Shown here piece by piece: positions 46,993 through 57,468 of a DNA stretch of 64,000 nt. The stretch is taken from positions 1,860,001 to 1,924,000 of the forward strand of contig NC_003284.9 of assembly GCF_000002985.6 (NCBI RefSeq), given 5' to 3'. A model generated the notes under the pieces. That model made no database searches. It saw nothing but the letters and a program-made list of their open reading frames with translations, and was not told the origin of the DNA. How positions within the stretch are numbered: the first letter of the stretch is position 1; the number at the start of each line of letters is the position of its first letter. The DNA comes from Caenorhabditis elegans. Taxonomy: Eukaryota; Nematoda; Chromadorea; Rhabditida; Rhabditidae. The translations under genes were made by a program, and so were the position numbers.

Positions 46993-47503
46993 GAAAAATA
47001 TTTCGAATCAATAGTATATTTCCTTGCCAATATATCAATGTTTTTCAGAAGTTTTTCGACCAAAGAGTATGCACAAAATACCCTTGTAAACAACTTTTCA
47101 ATTACACGATTTTCGACAAAAATGTAACAGAATTTGATCAAATAAGATTCTGCAAAAATGTTATCAAGTTTGAGTCTTGCTCATTGTGCACAATAATGCG
47201 TTTTCTGAACAAACGTGCATGTCAACAAAAAGTATTCGTTGTGCTTCGACTGATCAAATCACGTAAGCCACTGAAAGGAGTAAACAATAGTTGCTCTTTT
47301 TCGCTTCATGAGCTTGAAAGGGAAAAGCTTGTGGGGGTTTTTGCTCCAAAAAAATTGGCTTCAAACAATAAGGTAGCTCAAAGGTAAAGTATCGAAAGTG
47401 GGGATCCAGTTTGAATGCACCAATAATATTCCAAAATTATCACAGATCATAATAAAATAATCAAAAAGTTTTCAGATTTCTTACAATTTTCAGTGAAAGA
47501 TAA
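46993..47503 (+). CDS. Candidate orphan coding exon(s), partial gene
   Basis: 46993-47383 is an uninterrupted 130-codon stretch between a TTTTCTTCAG acceptor and a GTAAAG donor, unusually long for this AT-rich DNA. It can be joined to a short last exon starting at 47494 (after TTTTCAG) that stops at 47501-47503; AATAAA follows near 47609. The translation has Lys- and Cys-containing segments (FCKNVIKFESCSLC; KVFVVLRLIKSRKPLKG). No upstream exon with a start was identified. I do not recognise the protein; a relic or a lineage-specific gene are both possible. Confidence 0.3.
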
Positions 47504-49649
47504 ATCCCAAATTATTAAAACAAGGCGACTTAAGGAAAATTTCAAGCAAAATGTTAATATACAGACAACTAAATGAAATCATGAAGAAACGTGAAAAAAG
47601 CGTTTAAATAAAACCTTACTTTTTGGTCGACTTTTTATCATTCAACTAATAAAAATGTTTGGAAATATTAATAATTATTAGGACGAAACTGTTTCCTTCA
47701 ACAACGACTAATATAATACCAAAATATTTTTTTAAACTTAGGATAAGTTCCTTTTTTTTTTATTTTGGAGCGTTATACTACATATTTACGGGGATTTTTC
47801 CGAGATCATAAAATATCACTTTTCTGTTTAATAATGATTTTATATCTATAAAAATTATCCTGGTTAAAACTGATAATTATTTTGTATTGTTGTGATTTTC
47901 ACAAAGTCCACTTTAAAAAAATTATTTTTAAATGAATAAAAAAATGGGTGAAACTAAAAAAGTTACAAAATACCTTTAAAATTTGTTAAAAAAAGGACAT
48001 GAAAAATTAACATGGAGAGATATAAAATTTTTTTCATTTACAGGAAATTTCAAGAGCAACTTTTTTGTTTGAATAAAATAACTAAAAAACTAATTATGGA
48101 TGAAATTATGGTAGCAGGCCGACTAGTAGTTTTTCGACATTTTTTGTCACCTAGGAAAAAATCCTAAGCTCTCGATTTCCAGCAAATAGATGAACGCATC
48201 ACGTTGGAATAAAAAATAAATGTGTAAGCGGGAAAAAAAATAATAAAAATGGTGAATGAATAGCAAGCAAGAAAAATAGGGCACAACATAGGTACCACGA
48301 CAATTTTACAATTTTATGGCTAACAGGCGCTCGCTCGTGAAATATGTGCGAAACACAGATAATCAGAATTTATACAGAAAGCAATTTATATGACGTTGAA
48401 AAACTTTCTGGCTATTAGTTATAGTTATTTTGAAATCATGAAAAATCTCGAAAAGTAAAAATTGAAAAAAAATTATCCCGTGGAGACTACAATCTTAGGA
48501 CACTTTCAGCCAAAACCTTATAACTTAATTGAAAATAAGTTTTGCTCCAAAAAAAAACTTGTCAACCTGATTAAAATATTTTCATTCAACAAATATAAAA
48601 AACCCGGTTAATTTAAACATTTAGGACTCTGTGTGGCGGATGATAAAAAAGGTTGCTATAATTTTAAATCGCCCTGTATAGCCTGACTAGCCGAATCTTG
48701 CCACTTTACAGCAAAATTGTAAGCTTGAAACTGAAATAGGCGGATTTTATTATTGTTAATGTCATTGGTATGGTTTTTAAACATAACTTTAGCATTGAAG
48801 TTATTTTTTTTGCAAATTGCGGAATATATGGCTTACTCTATTAATATTAATACTTGTCCAGCAGGATTGAAGAAAAAAAACTAGCAAAAATAAGTAGTCA
48901 CCATTTACAAGGCGACGTCGAAGGCATAATGAATGTTTGTAGTTTGAGCAAGAGATCCCTTCTCCGGCCAGCTGCTCTCTTAGCTGGCTATGCAAGATAG
49001 CGGCAGGGGAAAATGGCAATTACACGATTACATACATGCCATCTGGCATCTATAGTAATCTTACAATAGCCGTGCAGTAGCACTACAGCACCCCAGGCAA
49101 GTTTCAGTTAATTATCAGCCTAAAATGTACCCAATTTAGGTAACAAAATTTTGTGAGATAGATCTTATATGCAACTAAAAAAAGAACAAAAAGGATAATA
49201 ATGAAGACCTATTTAAGTTTCTGTTGCTGGGGAGTTCAGCTAAAATTGGGATTTTTTTTTCAAATTTTAACCACAGTAAAAACGTTTGAAATATTTTTCG
49301 AAAAGTCTCATTAGTTAATTCGAGCTTTATTTGAGTCTGTATTCTTAACAAAACAAAGAATCTTATGATTACTTCTTTTTAATCTACATACTATAACAGT
49401 TTGCTGGGTAAATTGAGTTCACTTCAGAGATCAAAAAACACTCACAATTCAAAAATTTGTGTGAGAGCAAGAAAATGCGCACACAAACGGCATAGAAAAC
49501 AGAATGAAGAATTGAAGCTCGAGCAGAAGAGCCCGCCCCTGCATTCTTTTTAGGGGAGGGTAGCAAGCGACACGCCCACATGCCGTCCCTGCCGCCTAAA
49601 CATTATTCATTTCACAGGGAGAGGGGAAGAGAGCGAAAAAGATAAAATT
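47504..49649. other. Long AT-rich stretch, no gene seen
   Basis: No coding frame with support. GC-richer islands at 48940-49010 and 49500-49600 (CCCGCCCCTGCATTC, GACACGCCCACATGCC) might be promoter-like, but there is no gene to attach them to. Confidence 0.45.
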
Positions 49650-50115
49650 GTTTTGCCGGTTTGCCGATTTGCCGGAAATTTTCAATTCCGGCAAATTGCC
49701 GGTTTGCCGTTTGCCGGATATCAATTTGCTGGAGTTCGTACTTGCATTCTTGACGCTTCTAATTCTGATCTTTGCTGGAACTCTGCTCTCTGCAAATTTC
49801 AATTTTTAAATTAAAAATTTCAAAAAGGGTGTTATTTTATTTGACCTAATTTTGGAACCTTTCAAATTTTTTGAAGAAGGGCTACCTATGATTTTCCCGT
49901 ACTTTTGGAATTTTGAAAAATACAGCTTTTGGTCAAATATTGCAATTTTTAAATATGTTCCGTATTAGCTAGCATAATTTATTTGGTATTTTCTTATATA
50001 AATGACAATTCTAAACAGTTTTAAGAAAGAAAAAAGAAGGGCTTCCTATGATTTTCCCGTATTTTTGGAATTTTGAAAAATACAGCTTTTGGTTAAATTT
50101 ATAAATTTTTAATTT
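49650..50115. repeat. GCAAATTGCCG copy, then satellite-related units
   Basis: 49650-49730 is a compact GCCGGTTTGCCGATTTGCCGG palindrome. 49860-50110 has two diverged units with CTATGATTTTCCCGTACTTT and AAAAATACAGCTTTTGGT, related to the 163-bp satellite at 21-28 kb. Confidence 0.65.
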
Positions 50116-51400
50116 ATTTTGAGATTAAAAGAGAAAATTGTTCAGTACCATTTCTGTTTAGGCTCTCAAATCTGCAAAAAGTAGCAGATGTATATTTCCG
50201 GCAATTCTGTTTTCCGGGAACCGGCTATTCCGGCAATCGACAATTTTGGCTGAAATTGCCGAAAGTACGATTGCCGAACATCCCTCGCCGTGCACCCCTG
50301 GTTGCATTACTTCTAAAATGTACTCTGTAATTTATTCCCTGTTCTATATTGAAGCTTTTGGTACCAACTGATTGTGACTAAATAGAACTACATATTTGCA
50401 ACAATACTACTTGTCAGTTATTGAAAAAAAAACTGCTATACTTTCCCGTCAGATATCTTTATTTAAAAAAATTTTTTAATTCGAAATGATGCCTGTAATT
50501 GGTTGATTTCACATTGAAACGTATGTACCTGTTTTGGTTCGAACTTTTGAAAAAATAGTCTGAAAAAATCCAGATTGGAAACAGTTAAAATTGCTCATTT
50601 TATGTAAGATCTCTTAAAAGTATCAAATCCAGAAGCCCAAAGTTCCTTTGAGATTTTGTGATTTAAGCCTTAAGTCTGGTAGTGTTTACTGATCTACAAA
50701 AAACGCTCCGAACTTATCATTGATGAAGTAGCTAGGGGTTTCCTCAAGAGCTAATTTGATGTTTCTGATCCTTCAAAAATGTTCCGACTCGCCAAAATGT
50801 AATCTTGTGTTTCAATTTTTGGGCAACTGATCCATTATAGAAATTCTGCCAAACTCTAGAAATTCCAAGTCCAAAATAATCTTAACTTTGTTTTAGTTAT
50901 AGTTGTTTTCTGAAATAAGAGTGTAGAATATTTGAAAAAAATCCCATAAAATACATTTATTACGCATATTTGGGTGATCAATTGATTTAGAACAAATGGG
51001 GAAACATCAGGCATATAATTAGGTCAAAAATTTGCTGTAGATATGGCAGGTAACATAATTCAAAAGAAAACAAGAGGGAATACGAGCCGATTCACACGGC
51101 TTTTCAACAGATTCAGACGAAGTAACAAAGAGCTCACAGGGCTCTTCAACATGGGCACAGGGGTTACAAATTTGTAAGTGAACAGGGGAGAAAACAATGG
51201 GATACAAGATCCAGAATTCTTGATAAAAAATACAGACCCGGGGGACAAATTCCCGGGTCTGTATGAACAAGAAATGGGGAGGCAAATACATATACAAAGC
51301 TTAAGGCTGCATCAAAAGTTTCTGGATCATATTAGTGAATGACCTGACAATTGGATCGTGTTTTAAAGGTAAAAGGATAAAAGGTAAATAATGAAGATTT
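50116..51400. other. Intergenic, nothing recognised
   Basis: A further GCCG-type fragment lies at 50190-50300. 51225-51265 holds a short inverted repeat (ACAGACCCGG...CCGGGTCTGT). No gene called. Confidence 0.45.
51230..51264. repeat. Short perfect hairpin 3' of the 483-aa gene
   Basis: ACAGACCCGGG and CCCGGGTCTGT (11 bp each) face each other around about 11 bases, about 140 bases past the stop codon of the minus-strand gene. In that gene's 3' UTR it would be a stable stem-loop. Confidence 0.6.
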
Positions 51401-53349
51401 TCAGGCTTCCTCATTCATTAAAAAAATCTGGATAAATTGATCTTCTAGACGCCGGTATTCCTGGTCGCCAACTCGGCAGATTAAGAAGAAAACATCACTG
51501 ATCAACTGCATTGGTCTCTCTTCTCGGATTATTCGCGCCAATTGCTGGAAGAGGCGAGCATCTTGTTGATCTCTTTGACTAAGTGATCTTCCTCGGATAC
51601 GCAAGTAGTCCGAAGCAGTCAGAATCTGCAGTGCCGTTGCTGGTGATCTGCTAAACATGACCATGCGGAAGCCATCGAGTGAGACGGTCAAATCATCGTT
51701 CACAGCTGAAAAGAAACCAAATGTTAATAACTGCAAAAACTCAGCAAGCAGAGATCAACATTTGAACAAAAAAAATAAATACTAACCTCCACTTTTGCGT
51801 CGAGCATAAACGTCTCGAACCAATGCCTGAATCCGTTCGTAGGACGGTTCGTTCATTGGAGCACGTATTGACTGGTTTCCAGATGATGTTGGTGGTTTAA
51901 CAGATGTGAATGCCTCCGGTTTGGCGTCTTCAGGTGTCTCATGAGTTGAATGCTTTGGCTTCGGGCCTTCATAACTCATACTTGGCTCCTGGGGGGATTT
52001 TCGCTTGTTGTCTCCACGAGCACTTCCTCTCGGCTGCCTGCAAAAATTAATTTTAGCAACTTTCGTTTTGTATTTGAAAAATCGTTGTCAAAAGTCAGAT
52101 GAGGTCGGTGAAACTCAATTCGAAAAATACAAACGAAACTCACTGCGATGTACCATCATCGTCTGTTACAAGAATTTCAGCTCGCAGATGGTTGTAGTAT
52201 TCGTACGAGCATCGTAAAATGCCCTTTTGGGCCATTTCTTGAACGCTCAAATTTCTCGGCTCGCGCATTTGAGCGCTTTCCGGAAGAGATTCTCCATGAA
52301 AATGATGAAGATATGGCGGATTTCGGACTCGGCTGAAAAGAAAAATATTTTTCATAAAAGTTTGCTAGGTACTTGTGCCCTCATTTTAATAGTAAATTTT
52401 TAAATCAAAAAAAAAAAACTTCGACACGTGTGGAGTATTTTGTATTTTTAGGCTTACTAGCAAACCCGTGCTTGGGCGCAGGCGCAAATTGTGTGGCGAA
52501 GCGAAAAATTCGCGAATCGTTTCCGGACGATTCGTCGTCTACTCCGCCGTACATCCTGCCTGGACTCTCCCGAGTTTGCGGATCCCTGATCAAAAGCGCT
52601 AAAAAAAAGACACTCGAAATTATTCCGTCACAAAAAGCTTACATGTTCGCGGTTGAGACACTGGATACTCTTGATTCTGATCTAGATGGGAGACTTCCTG
52701 TTTGCTGGAGGAACTGCCGGAGCTGGTCAATCCGGGACGGCGAGGAAGATCTGACAGATGGATCAGTCAGCTGGCTCGGACGAGGATCATAGAATCCGCT
52801 GAAAGTAAACAAAACTAGAAAATAATTTTTAAAAATGGCTACTTACTCGTTTAGAGTGTTTCTTGAAGACGCGGTCGGTGACACATCGGCAAACTGAACT
52901 GTCCGTCTTCTGACACGATCCGACACTCGTGTTAGTGGCAAGGGCTGCGGAACTGACGCTTTTTCCGGCTGATTGGACGTGGTGCGTCCGGTCGACGAGC
53001 CCTGATCGAATGCTCTGAAATTTGAAAATGGAAACGTTAAATTCAAAGAAAGTTACTTACGTGTTGCCACCGATCGAGATTCCAGATCCAGTTCCTCGTG
53101 TTGTAGTTTGCGATGAAGATCTCATTGTCGGGTTCGAAACCTCACTTGGGTGAGGCTCTCGGAATCCACTGAAAATTGAAAACTAGAAATTATTTTAATC
53201 AACAATAAATACCGATTCAATATCCGCTGCGAACGACGTCTAGTAGAATCCGACATTTCCTCCGCTAGCCGATCTTCCTGAGGATTCCTCTCTCGTTCTC
53301 GACGTGTAATGTCCTCGGGCGTGACTCGGATTGGGGGACGACGACTCAT
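51401..53349 (-). CDS. Eight-exon, 483-aa unrecognised protein with duplicated exon pair
   Basis: Exons (minus order) 53213-53349, 53061-53168, 52847-53014, 52643-52798, 52458-52598, 52144-52332, 51787-52037 and 51401-51705. All junctions are GT/AG; the first six introns are phase 2 and the last phase 1; the frame is open throughout. An SL-type acceptor (TTTTTTTTCAG) lies about 9 bases before the ATG. The N-terminal two thirds is Arg/Ser/Pro/Gln-rich and probably disordered, starting MSRRPPIRVTPEDITRRE. Exons 2 and 4 resemble each other (GFREPHPSEVSNP / GFYDPRPSQLTDP), as do 3 and 5 (AFDQGSSTGR / AFDQGSANSG). The C-terminal 100 residues look folded, with amphipathic helices (LFQQLARIIREERPMQLI). 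I do not recognise any domain. The consistent phase makes the gene model strong; the function is unknown. Confidence 0.75.
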
Positions 53350-55313
53350 TATTAAGACTGAAAAAAAATAGTTGTAGTGACGATTTTCAGAAACAAGTTC
53401 AAGGAACAGTTTCTCGGGGAAAAAATAGATAAAGCTAACAAGGGAGGCGTGAGGAAGTCAGACGCAGACTGAAAAAAGAGAAAATTGCGTGGGATGGGCT
53501 GAGAGAGCTCCGCCTTCTTTGTGAGAGAGTATTCTAAGAGGAAGATTAGATAGAGAGATAAAATAATGAGTTTTTGAGTTATTAGACTGAATAAAAATCA
53601 ATACGTCTCACAGTTACACAATTTGGATTTGATTGGGCAGCTTTATTTTTGGTGAGGAATTTCCTGAATTAGCTCCTAAAAATGGGAAGGATGAAAGGAC
53701 AAAATATCAGCTAGAAATTGGCCACTTTTTTGGAATTTTAACTATGGAAATGTCAATTCCTACTGAATAAAAAAGTTGCTCATAATATGGTCTTCAATTT
53801 TCGCTTTAATTTGGCCTAGCAGTTGAAGCGTCCGATATCTTGTGAGTTAGTTTCCCACTAGAAATTTAGCAATAAGATGTTTTGAAAAACAAGAAACTGA
53901 TCATAAAATTATCATTTCATCAAGGAGTCATTCATTAGCTCCATTTGTTGGTGAACAATTGCCTGAATCAGCTCTAAAAAATAGAAAGGATGAAATGACA
54001 AAATGTCAGCTAGAAATTGACCACTTTTTTGGAACTTTAACTATGGAAAAGTCAATTTCTACTGAAAAAAAAAGATCATGATATGGTCTACAATTTCATT
54101 TTCATTTTGACCTGATAGTTAAAGCGACCGACATCTTGTGAGTTAGTTTTCAACGAGAAATTCAGCAAATAGTAGTTTTGGAAAACAGGAAACTGATCCG
54201 AAAATTATCATTTCATTAACAAGTTTTCTGCAATTGACATTAGTGAGAAGCATTCAAAAGATTGCAGAAAGCTGCTGATAATTTTCAAAATGCCGTTTTA
54301 AATCAAAACAATTAAATGAAGTTAGAACAGGTATCAACAAATGCCGAAAAAATTGAGATAATGACAGAAGAGAAACAGTGTCCGACTGAAGATGAGCAAT
54401 AGCACATATCTCTGTCGTGCATTCACTAGGACGCGCTAACAGAGGAGAACAGAAAAAATGTGTAGGAAAAGGAGAGAGTGCCGAGAAACAGGCAAAAAAG
54501 GGGACAGTCTGTGGGAGGAGTTATGTTATTAGACACGAGACGTAGAGAAACAATGCGGTAACCGGAAGAAAGTCGTTCGAAAAGGACAGTGACTTACCTC
54601 AGATGAGCAATAACAAAAAACAGGCCGCGCGCGCAATGGGCGGGGCTTAAAGAGAGCGGTTTTGCGTAGTAAGGGGAGCCCTGAGACGCACAGCGAAAAA
54701 GAGGACAGTCTGTGGGAGGTTATGTTATTAGACACGAGACGAGACGCTCCGACTTCTTTGGGAAAAAGTGTAGAAAAAGCCGGTCAGAGAGTTTCCATGA
54801 TATCGAGTTTTTTGTAATATAAAAAATTACTGAATTGAAATATTTGTTTCCGACGGACCACTTAATGTGAACAGCGAAAAAAATTTTGAATGAATATTAT
54901 ATGGCAAATCAGAACAAATGAGAAACACGGCTTCTAATACCCAGGAGGAGAGAGGAGCAGGTCTAGGAGAAGCTGGATATAATGAGGCACAGTCTGCAAG
55001 ATGAAAAACCGGATTGTCAGACGGAAATCAGTACACACAAAATTAAAGAACAGCATGGTGCAATTGCTGAAATGACGAATTGACAATAAAAATATAAAAT
55101 AGTTCACAAATAACCAACGCCTTTTCACTGAACCACAATACTCCAAACTATAAACATTTTTTTCCTGTTTTGCCAAAAACACCATTGACCTCAATAAATT
55201 CTGCCTCGGGGGAATACTGCAAGTGCGCCCCACTGCAAACGGGCACCCTCACCGGGTCATTCACACACACAGCCCCACCTCTTGCCACATCGCTCGTTCT
55301 CATTCTCTTCAAA
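53350..55313. other. Intergenic with two tandem duplications
   Basis: 53640-53940 is directly repeated at 53940-54235 (shared AAAATGTCAGCTAGAAATTG-type and ATCTTGTGAGTTAGTTT blocks, about 300-bp period). 54505-54560 and 54705-54760 share GTCTGTGGGAGG and ATGTTATTAGACACGAGACG. GC-richer sequence at 54380-54760 may contain promoter elements for the minus-strand gene. No gene seen. Confidence 0.55.
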
Positions 55314-56925
55314 ATGGTTCACACCGCCGACAACGCGTGGAGGGCTCACATACCTCTTATGTACCGCGAGGATTTCCTTTGTTCATCTGGAGTTGCACGT
55401 TGGAATGAGGAGTTCCCCAGGCACTGCGTGGTTTCTCAACATGATCGGCACAAGACAAAGAGTGTCTTAGTTATTCTGTTTCTCATCGCAATGAGAAATA
55501 TCAAGAATAACCGGTAAGATTTGTGTATTTTTTTTTTAGAAATCAATATTTCCCCTTTTTGCAGAGGTACATTTACCCGTATCAAGGATAGGCTGAGCTC
55601 TGCACTGAAATCACCGGCTTCACTCTTCCGCCGCTCTCCGGAAATCTCACTTCGAGAGGATATTCTCAGTTGGAAGAAATCGCCGCACTCTCTTGCCGCC
55701 AGCGAATGTAAGTGGTTTTTTTTCAACTACCTTTTTAATTCTTAAATTTTCAGACGGCGGCAGTGATCTCTTGGTTCAATTTCTGAAACAGCAGACTTCG
55801 GATGACTACGTCGACTTTTGGCTGGAAAGCGGCGAGTACAGGTGGACAAGAACGAAACCGGGGCGTAAACGGGACATCGAAGCTCAACGGATTTATGACA
55901 AGTTCGTGTACGGGGAATGCCCAAGAAAGGTGAGTTATTGGAGATGTCTTGGTGGAATTTTGGAATTGGAATTTTCAGATTGCTCATCTTGAGAAAATGT
56001 GTTTTGTGTCGCGTCAAGGACCAACAGGAAGAGACGTGTTCATCTGTGCTCAGGCGTATGTTGGAACCAACTTTCCAAAGGATTCGTACAAGAAGTGAGT
56101 TGAGAAGATAATTTTTGTATCCACAGGGGACAATTTATCGGCTCAGATAAACCAAACCACACTAGCCTGCCAGCTCCTGCGAGGTTTGAAGCCGACACCG
56201 GCGTGGTATTCAAGCGTTCCCGGCGTGGTTTGAAGCCGACACCGGCGTGGTTTTGAAGCGGTGCCGCCGTGGTTTGAAGCCGCCGCCTGTGTCGTTTTCA
56301 AGCGTTGCCGGCGTGGTTTGAAGCCGACGCTTGCATGGTTTGAAGCCGACACCGGCGTGGTTTTGAAGCGGTGCCGCCGTGGTTTGAAGCCGCCGCCTGT
56401 GTCGTTTTCAAGCGTTGCCGGCGTGGTTTGAAGCCGACGCTTGCATGGTTTGAAGCCGACACCGGCGTGGTTTTCAAGCGATGCCGGCGTGGTTTGAAGC
56501 CGACACCGGCATGGTTTAGAAGCGTTGCCGGCGTGGTTTTAAAGCGTTGCCTGTGTGGTTTGAAGCCGACGCTGGCGTGGTTTGGAGCGAACGCCGGCGT
56601 GGTTTTAAGCCGACACCGGCGTGGTTTGAAGCCGACATCGGCGTGGTATTAAAGCGTTGCCGGAGTGATTGATAGGCATATGCAAGGTATGGTTTACCTG
56701 AGGAGTTTAAGAACGCCAGAGCAATACAGGCTATGCTAGTGAGACTAATATTGGTGACATGTGATAAGAATTATTTGTGACGTACTTGTACTGAATTTTT
56801 AGTTTCAAGTCATCTCGTCTCGAATTCTCAGTTCTAATTAAGTTTTTTTCAGATTTCTCCAAGATCCAATCTACTTGAACCTCCTCAAAACGGTATCTTC
56901 TGGAGCAACTCAACTCAATGAATAA
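55314..56925 (+). CDS. RGS-domain protein (regulator of G-protein signalling)
   Basis: Exons 55314-55513, 55565-55707, 55754-55929, 55979-56094 and 56853-56925 join in consistent phase into 235 aa. Residues about 98-232 form an RGS domain: [18 protein letters not shown] leads into [10 protein letters not shown], then [11 protein letters not shown] (the conserved FW..xE element), a long basic insert, and the closing helix [16 protein letters not shown] that matches the usual 'F..D..Y..LL' end. RGS domains speed GTP hydrolysis by G-alpha subunits; the specific partner cannot be told. The N-terminal 95 residues include a hydrophobic stretch [11 protein letters not shown] (about 49-59) and a basic Ser-rich linker. 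The start ATG was chosen because upstream in-frame sequence has no other ATG. The long last intron holds a GC-rich minisatellite. Confidence 0.8.
56160..56665. repeat. GC-rich 22-bp minisatellite in the RGS intron
   Basis: About 23 units of TGGTTTGAAGCCGACACCGGCG and variants (GAAGCGGTGCCGCCG, CAAGCGTTGCCGGCG, CGCCGCCTGTG). A block of about six variant units near 56230-56330 recurs at 56360-56460, showing higher-order duplication. Rich in CpG and much higher in GC than any other sequence in the window. Open frames across it are a consequence of composition; exons 4 and 5 of the RGS gene join cleanly without it. Confidence 0.9.
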
Positions 56926-57468
56926 ACTCCGTGTAACTATGATATCCCTTTTTGGTTTTCTCAGAACATTTTTCACATCCTCCCACCTAGTTTCTATTGT
57001 TCTTGTTATATGTATGTCTACATTTGATTTGATTATTACTAACCAATATCTTGTTCAAATTAAAACTGTTAAATGAGGATTATGGATAATTGTGTAATTA
57101 ATTGGCAATATGCCAAATTTTCTCAACAAACGGTAGAAATTCCGATTGCAAATGTAGCAAATATTGTGTAAAGTTGGGCAAAATGGCTTTCAGATGAACT
57201 AGTTGAATCTGCTGGTGATATTTTTGACGTAATTTCTTTCCAAGGCTCACCACCGGGAAAAATAATTTTGATGCAAATTTTCTTAGAAATGCTACTTTTT
57301 AAATTGTTCCTCAATTTTTGCAATCATTTTTCTTGTTTTTTCTGTTTATATTTTTATATAGGAGCACTTTTTGTTTAACTTTTTTCACCTTTTTAATCTT
57401 TGCTCAATTGAAAATTATTTTTAAAAATCCATTTTCAGAAGACTTGCGCATTTTACTGCTGCTCCGAA
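56926..57468. other. Short intergenic region
   Basis: AT-rich 3' flank of the RGS gene (its TGAATAAA overlaps the stop). Ends in an ATTTTCAG acceptor at 57431-57438, about 30 bases before the next ATG, which is suitable for trans-splicing. Confidence 0.6.

Noticed and set aside
52373..52792. 139-codon plus-strand frame
   Set aside because: Antisense to exons 4 and 5 of the 483-aa gene, whose phase-consistent model explains the region.
56371..56652. 93-codon frame encoding a WFEADTG-like repeat protein
   Set aside because: Composition artefact of the 22-bp minisatellite inside an intron; no start or splice context.
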